From CAKZNE01 sp040222435 (lineage in GTDB: Bacteria > Bacteroidota > Bacteroidia > Flavobacteriales > Schleiferiaceae), in contig OZ243107.1 in NCBI GenBank assembly GCA_965212245.1, forward strand, positions 3,038,001 to 3,102,000: 64,000 nt of DNA, given 5' to 3'. Below are positions 60,339 to 64,000 of this stretch, one piece after another. Under the pieces are notes generated by a model. It made no database searches. It saw only the letters and a list, made by a program, of their open reading frames with translations, and was not told where the DNA came from. Every line of letters starts with the position of its first letter. Within the stretch, counting starts at the first letter, position 1. The translations under genes were made by a program, and so were the position numbers.

Positions 60339-60927
60339 TTATAATTTTTCCAAGGCATTTAATACCAGGGGTGGAACCGAAGGTATGCCGGTATTTTCAG
60401 CTATTTTATTGTAAGCCCGGGCTATCTGTATGCCATAATCCTTTCCTTTTCGCAAAGCACTCAGTGTTTTTCTCAAGGGCGACTCTTCATCCATAAAATC
60501 ATCTCGCAGGGTTTTTAAGCGGGTCTTCACTTTACCGGAGGGCTGATAATTGTCTTTTTCCATTGCCGCCAAAGCGACCTTTACATTTCCCAGGATTAGC
60601 CTCCAGTCTAAAACTTTTATCCTCAACCGTCAAAGGGGAAGACCGGAGGAGAGGCAGAAGCCCCGTGATGTCCGATATTTGATTACTTCTGAGGTCTAAA
60701 AATTGCAATCGGGTTAGGTTCTGCAGCCCGCTGAGGTCGCTTATTTGGTTACGACTTTCTTCGCCCTCTTTCCAATCGAAAGGGGAGTGACTCAGCCACA
60801 GTTCTTCCAACCAGCTCATTTCACACACTGCAGCGGGTATTTCGGAAAGTCCGCAATTTCTAAGGTCCAGTGTAGCGGTTTTTGCTTGTTTTTCGTGGTT
60901 AATACGGGTTTGGGCGAGTTCAGACAT
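60339..60927 (-). pseudogene. Frameshifted leucine-rich-repeat protein (Roco-like N-terminus)
   Basis: The first frame (60927 to 60532) encodes TATLDLRNCGLSEIPAAV, LEELWLSHSPFDW and leucine-rich repeats LTRLQFLDLRSNQISDITG, as at the start of bacterial LRR-Roco proteins. The reading then continues in a second frame (60626 to 60339) with GNVKVALAAMEKDNYQPSG, a helical tail ending LVLNALEKL. A single extra base near 60588-60593 (GGGAAA on the minus strand) would explain the change of frame. The Roc and COR domains are absent, so this is a broken or truncated gene. Confidence 0.55.
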
Positions 60928-61071
60928 GCTAAATCCTTTAAAAGTATTGAAGAAGGCGGTAAGTTAAAAGAAAGAATTATATAAATAATACATCACTAGC
61001 GTGCTACATTATTTCAGCGTGCTATAGGTTTTAAATACTATGGAAATAGGGCAGGGGTTTTAAGGAAAGGC

Positions 61072-61245
61072 TCACAACTTCAGGTCATCACCTTTCTTTT
61101 TGGTATACCACTTTAACTTTTTAAGGCTGCCGGCTTTCTCTATAAGGTATTCCATTCGTATATGAAATTGGGTGGCTATTTTTTGATCTTTCCCTACAAA
61201 TACGCTGCGTTTCCTTGTTGCTTTTTTCGGGTTAAAAGGTGGGTG
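61072..61245 (-). pseudogene. Relic of an unidentified coding sequence
   Basis: About 58 codons are open up to a TGA at 61072, preceded by an in-frame TAA. The only ATG would yield 24 residues. The composition (FVGKDQKIATQFHIRMEYL, LKKLKWYTKKKGDDLKL) looks genuinely coding, but no family is recognised. A nearby second relic in a different frame suggests loss of a larger gene. Confidence 0.28.
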
Positions 61246-61567
61246 GTGTGTGCATAATTGCCTTTAAAACAAGGTGCTTAGGTTTTAGGCGCTGGCTTAT
61301 TTCACCAGCTTGGATATAGAAGTGAAAGTTGTACCCGAATCTTTATACTCCGGAGCTCTGCTATTTCATTATTCAACACCGGATTCAGATTGATTTTTTA
61401 AAACAAAGCGTTGATCTGAAAATGAATAGGTTTGATATATAACGGATGTTTTTTTAACTATAAGAGAGTCTTTTATTTTTTAATTTAATGCTATACATAT
61501 CTCCAAGGGTATCAAAAAATCATTAGATTTAGTCATGTAAAACCAAACCAATCAAACCAAACATAGC

Positions 61568-61597
61568 AACCGATAAGAGCACAGGCTATTATCGGTT
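61568..61597. repeat. Nine-bp inverted repeat upstream of the Hint gene
   Basis: AACCGATAA (61568-61576) and TTATCGGTT (61589-61597) are perfect complements with a 12-base spacer, 106 bases before the Hint-lipoprotein ATG. No T run follows, so a binding site or leader structure is more likely than a terminator. Confidence 0.4.
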
Positions 61598-61702
61598 TAT
61601 AGAGGTTCGTATGAAACAAACTATACAAATCGATTCTTAGATAGTGTTATCGATGGTGTGAGTTGAGTTGGTTAATAAGTAAAAACCAATTGATTGAACC
61701 TT

Positions 61703-63400
61703 ATGAAATTTCTTAAACTCCGGAAGTTGCCTGTTCAGGTTATCTTCTTAATCGTTTTTTCGCTTTTTATGGCGGGTTGTAAGCAAACCGCTCCTTCTTC
61801 GGAGGTGAATATGGATGCTAACTGGACCGCTGATGACGCGGTAATTGTGAATGAGCTATTGCCATCTCTTAATTACGGGAAGGCTAATAAGCTTGACCTT
61901 TCCAATGATAAGCACTACTCCTTTTATATAAGGCAGTTTATAGTGGCGGGGATTACACCTGAAACCAATCCGCACCTTTTTGAGGTAATTCGTGAAATGC
62001 GGAAATCTGCTCTTACCAAACAAATGTCTGTGCTTCCTCCTGCAAGCTCACAGAGTAGTGATGATGAGGGGCTGGATACGGTGAATCAGGTAACTGAAAT
62101 AGGCACCAATGACGGACTCTTATGGTCTTCAGCTGGTATGTCTTCCGTTCCGGGCGGTACACAGGTAACCCACCTGGTACTGAGTCTGTACGATCAGGCA
62201 GGTAACCAGATAGGTACTCAAAGCGCTCAGCAATACAATAATGGGGATACCCTCAGTATTAATTCCGATGGTTCGGTAACTGATGATCAGCCCATTCGTG
62301 CTACCCTAACTTATTTTTACCAGGCCAACGATGGCAGTGTGGGTCAGGGGGTTCATTCCCTTACAGCCGAAAGTTACCCGGTGAGTGTAACCAACTCTTT
62401 TCCGGTAGACAGTAATCAGAATAGCCCCGGTGTTATTCTTATCTGCCTGCATAGGAACAGTCCCGGTAATTGTGATTTTTGGATTGAAGAGACCAGTCCC
62501 TGGCCGGTAAAATTCCCTATTAAAGGGTCCATTACCTACTCGGGCGCTATAGAAATGCCGTTCACGTCAAGCAATTCCTTTGCCTACATCAACCTGATTG
62601 ATGAAAATGGCGGTGGTGCCTGTACATACAATCAAATTGAAAACTTCTTTGATAGTGTTATAGTTTCTTCAGATTCCACCACCATGACCTGGAGTATTAA
62701 CCTGGCCAACTTTGGAAATGCGTGTTCGGGAAACATGAACCCGGTCATATATACGATGTACTTTGAGGTAACGGTAGACGGTGAAACCGTTGGATACACC
62801 ATTTCGAGTGCTTCCAATGTACAGCCGGGTAGAAACGCAATCAAACTCCCTACCATGGAGATAGCCTATGGTTGTCTGGCGGGCGGAACCCTGATTTCCA
62901 TGGGAGATGGTTCAACCAAAAAGATAGAGGACGTAGAAGTGGGTGAAAAAGTAGCTACTAAAGATGGCGGAGTATTGGAAGTGGTAAATTCTGTGGTGGG
63001 CAAGGAAGAGCAGATTTATAGGGTGAGTACGGAGAATGGTAAGAATGTATTAATGAGTAAGGAGCATCCGGTTCCTTCTGGCGGAGAGATTAAACTGGCT
63101 TTTAACCTGAAAGTGGGTGATGAGATCGTAACCGATGAGGGCCCCAGCCGTATCCGGGAGATTGCGCTGGAGGATTTTCCTTCCCGGTATGTGTTTAACC
63201 TTTATGTGGAAAATGCGGATGGAAACATCCAGCTGGACGACCGTCTTTTTTACGGTAATGGTGTACTGGTGGGAGATAACCTTATGCAACGTACCTATGC
63301 TCAGCAATACTGGCGTGATCCCGCTAATATCCGAAGAGGCCTGGATGAGGAATGGCACCAGGATTATGACAATTACCTGAAGCGCATTTCGGGCAATTAA
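61703..63400 (+). CDS. Lipoprotein with C-terminal Hint (hedgehog/intein-like) domain
   Basis: The protein is 565 residues from the ATG at 61703 (a TTG lies three codons earlier). Lipobox FMAGC gives Cys26. The middle (about 120-380) is beta-rich and unrecognised. A Hint domain begins at Cys391 (YGCLAGGTLISMGDGSTKKI), with the B-block SKEHPV (His455) and a terminal strand FYGNGVLVGDN lacking the usual His-Asn. That argues against splicing, but N-terminal cleavage is possible. Only about 40 residues follow, too few for a toxin. It is six bases before a large repeat protein. Confidence 0.8.
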   Translation: MKFLKLRKLPVQVIFLIVFSLFMAGCKQTAPSSEVNMDANWTADDAVIVNELLPSLNYGKANKLDLSNDKHYSFYIRQFIVAGITPETNPHLFEVIREMRKSALTKQMSVLPPASSQSSDDEGLDTVNQVTEIGTNDGLLWSSAGMSSVPGGTQVTHLVLSLYDQAGNQIGTQSAQQYNNGDTLSINSDGSVTDDQPIRATLTYFYQANDGSVGQGVHSLTAESYPVSVTNSFPVDSNQNSPGVILICLHRNSPGNCDFWIEETSPWPVKFPIKGSITYSGAIEMPFTSSNSFAYINLIDENGGGACTYNQIENFFDSVIVSSDSTTMTWSINLANFGNACSGNMNPVIYTMYFEVTVDGETVGYTISSASNVQPGRNAIKLPTMEIAYGCLAGGTLISMGDGSTKKIEDVEVGEKVATKDGGVLEVVNSVVGKEEQIYRVSTENGKNVLMSKEHPVPSGGEIKLAFNLKVGDEIVTDEGPSRIREIALEDFPSRYVFNLYVENADGNIQLDDRLFYGNGVLVGDNLMQRTYAQQYWRDPANIRRGLDEEWHQDYDNYLKRISGN

Positions 63401-63405
63401 AAACC

Positions 63406-64000
63406 ATGGATTTCTTTAACGGGCTCCGGCACTTTTGGGGTTTGGTACTTAAGCGGGTTGTAAAAAGACCGGTGGTTAAGAAATCTGGTATCTGGAAAGT
63501 GACGGCTGAACCGGCAAACAATATTTTCAATCAAACCAATAATGAAGTTATGGCCATAGAAGCACCTAAGCTTACTTCCGTTAGCTACAATGGACAATTG
63601 GTACAGGTTTCATGGAAGCCGGTAGATGGTTCTGACGTAGAATACGGTGCCACCCTTTACGCTACGGATGGTTCATTTTCAGCTAATAGTCCATTAACAG
63701 CCGGACTTTCCACCAGTATAACGGCTCAGCTGGATGTAAAGAAAACCTATGAGGTTAAAGTTCAGGCTTTTGAGGGTGGGGAGCAGGGCCCCTTCAGCAC
63801 TCCGGCTCCTATTGTACAGGAAAGCACTCAATTGAATTCCTTAAGCTATTCCGGTTCTGAAATTACTTTGCGCTGGGACAGCAGCAATAGGGAAGGAGCG
63901 GTATATGCTGCAACCGTCTTTTCTACAGATGGATCTTCATCCTATTCTGCCGAACCTACTACTGACCTGAATGCCACTATTACCCAGCAACTGGATCCGG
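63406..64000 (+). CDS. Repeat protein with fibronectin type III-like domains (runs off window)
   Basis: The frame opens with ATG at 63406 and is still open at 64000, giving 198 residues. After a basic N-terminal helix (GLRHFWGLVLKRVVKRP) come two copies of an approximately 80-residue beta-sandwich: LTSVSYNGQLVQVSWKPV to YEVKVQAFEGGEQGPFS, and LNSLSYSGSEITLRWDSS onward. They look like fibronectin type III. No signal peptide is evident at this start. It is six bases after the Hint gene, so the two are probably one unit. Confidence 0.78.
   Translation, partial: MDFFNGLRHFWGLVLKRVVKRPVVKKSGIWKVTAEPANNIFNQTNNEVMAIEAPKLTSVSYNGQLVQVSWKPVDGSDVEYGATLYATDGSFSANSPLTAGLSTSITAQLDVKKTYEVKVQAFEGGEQGPFSTPAPIVQESTQLNSLSYSGSEITLRWDSSNREGAVYAATVFSTDGSSSYSAEPTTDLNATITQQLDP

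Larger units (their letters stand above)
60928..61702. other. Long stretch with decayed coding relics and few signals
   Basis: No intact gene is visible over about 775 bases. On the minus strand, 61072-61245 reads with no start codon as KRSVFVGKDQKIATQF and HIRMEYLIEKAGSLKKLKWY, ending in a stop; 61297-61360 reads PEYKDSGTTFTSISKLVK. Both look like remnants of real proteins. A nine-bp inverted repeat AACCGATAA / TTATCGGTT (61568-61597) and a direct repeat AGCGTGCTA (60998, 61016) also occur. Confidence 0.4.

Overview
The window looks like chromosomal DNA from a member of the Bacteroidota, probably marine-type Flavobacteriia or a close relative. Three things point there. At least two proteins carry Por-type (T9SS) C-terminal sorting domains. 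Several families present are largely confined to Bacteroidota (DUF6913, DUF6588, DUF6263). Upstream regions carry the Bacteroidota promoter -7 element TAnnTTTG (sometimes TAnnTTCG), in the best cases 19-20 bases after a TTG, while strong Shine-Dalgarno sequences are rare. Genus cannot be told from the sequence alone. No rRNA, tRNA, CRISPR array, insertion sequence or intact prophage was seen.

Layout. 1-2000: start of kdsB, then stress-type small proteins (PfpI/DJ-1, DUF2383, Rho_N-like). 2007-8407: ligA-DUF6913-dapA overlapping operon, a LpoB-like/COG3014 lipoprotein pair, DUF2752 and TM2 membrane proteins. 8521-9900: an ECF sigma factor with a small membrane protein and a CnrX/Spy-like periplasmic sensor. 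9971-16353: rhomboid protease, SCO-like lipoprotein, SET-domain protein, GH3-family enzyme, fabI, prmC and HU. 16513-24417: fmt, an outer-membrane protein, recQ with two coupled genes, DUF493, sterol desaturase, and a secreted double-PDZ protein. 24466-34314, almost all minus strand: Tet-type exporter, RNase Z, T9SS cargo, pyrB-pyrR, mpl, two MbnP-like lipoproteins, PlsC-like acyltransferase, Nudix CoA pyrophosphatase, DUF6263. 34437-46695: oxyR, LON-domain protein, lipoprotein cyclophilin, YHS protein, sucD, two histidine kinases, small zinc proteins, S1/P1 nuclease, Bcr/CflA exporter. 46893-51810: two paralogous ten-cysteine secreted proteins around a phzF-like gene, pirin, dienelactone hydrolase, alpha/beta hydrolase. 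52025-55875: YCII-YCII-ECF42-type sigma factor followed by a bicovalent-FAD oxidoreductase. 56001-59359: a TPR-protein arginine methyltransferase-like fusion and an MltF-type lytic transglycosylase. 59400-60101: a cold-shock gene with a long leader. 60200-64000: an accessory tract with a frameshifted leucine-rich-repeat gene, decayed coding relics, a Hint-domain lipoprotein, and the start of a large repeat protein.

Functional links. dapA and mpl indicate meso-DAP peptidoglycan made and recycled; the LpoB-like protein and MltF act on the same wall. OxyR keeps both peroxide-sensing cysteines at the E. coli positions. The two ECF loci look like separate envelope or stress circuits.

The most unusual items are the bacterial TPR-PRMT-like protein (56001-57734), the ten-cysteine secreted pair with a 17-bp palindrome in the upstream region of one member, and the Hint lipoprotein beside a large repeat protein in a region of gene decay. 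I did not find a clearly new multi-gene defence or biosynthetic system.
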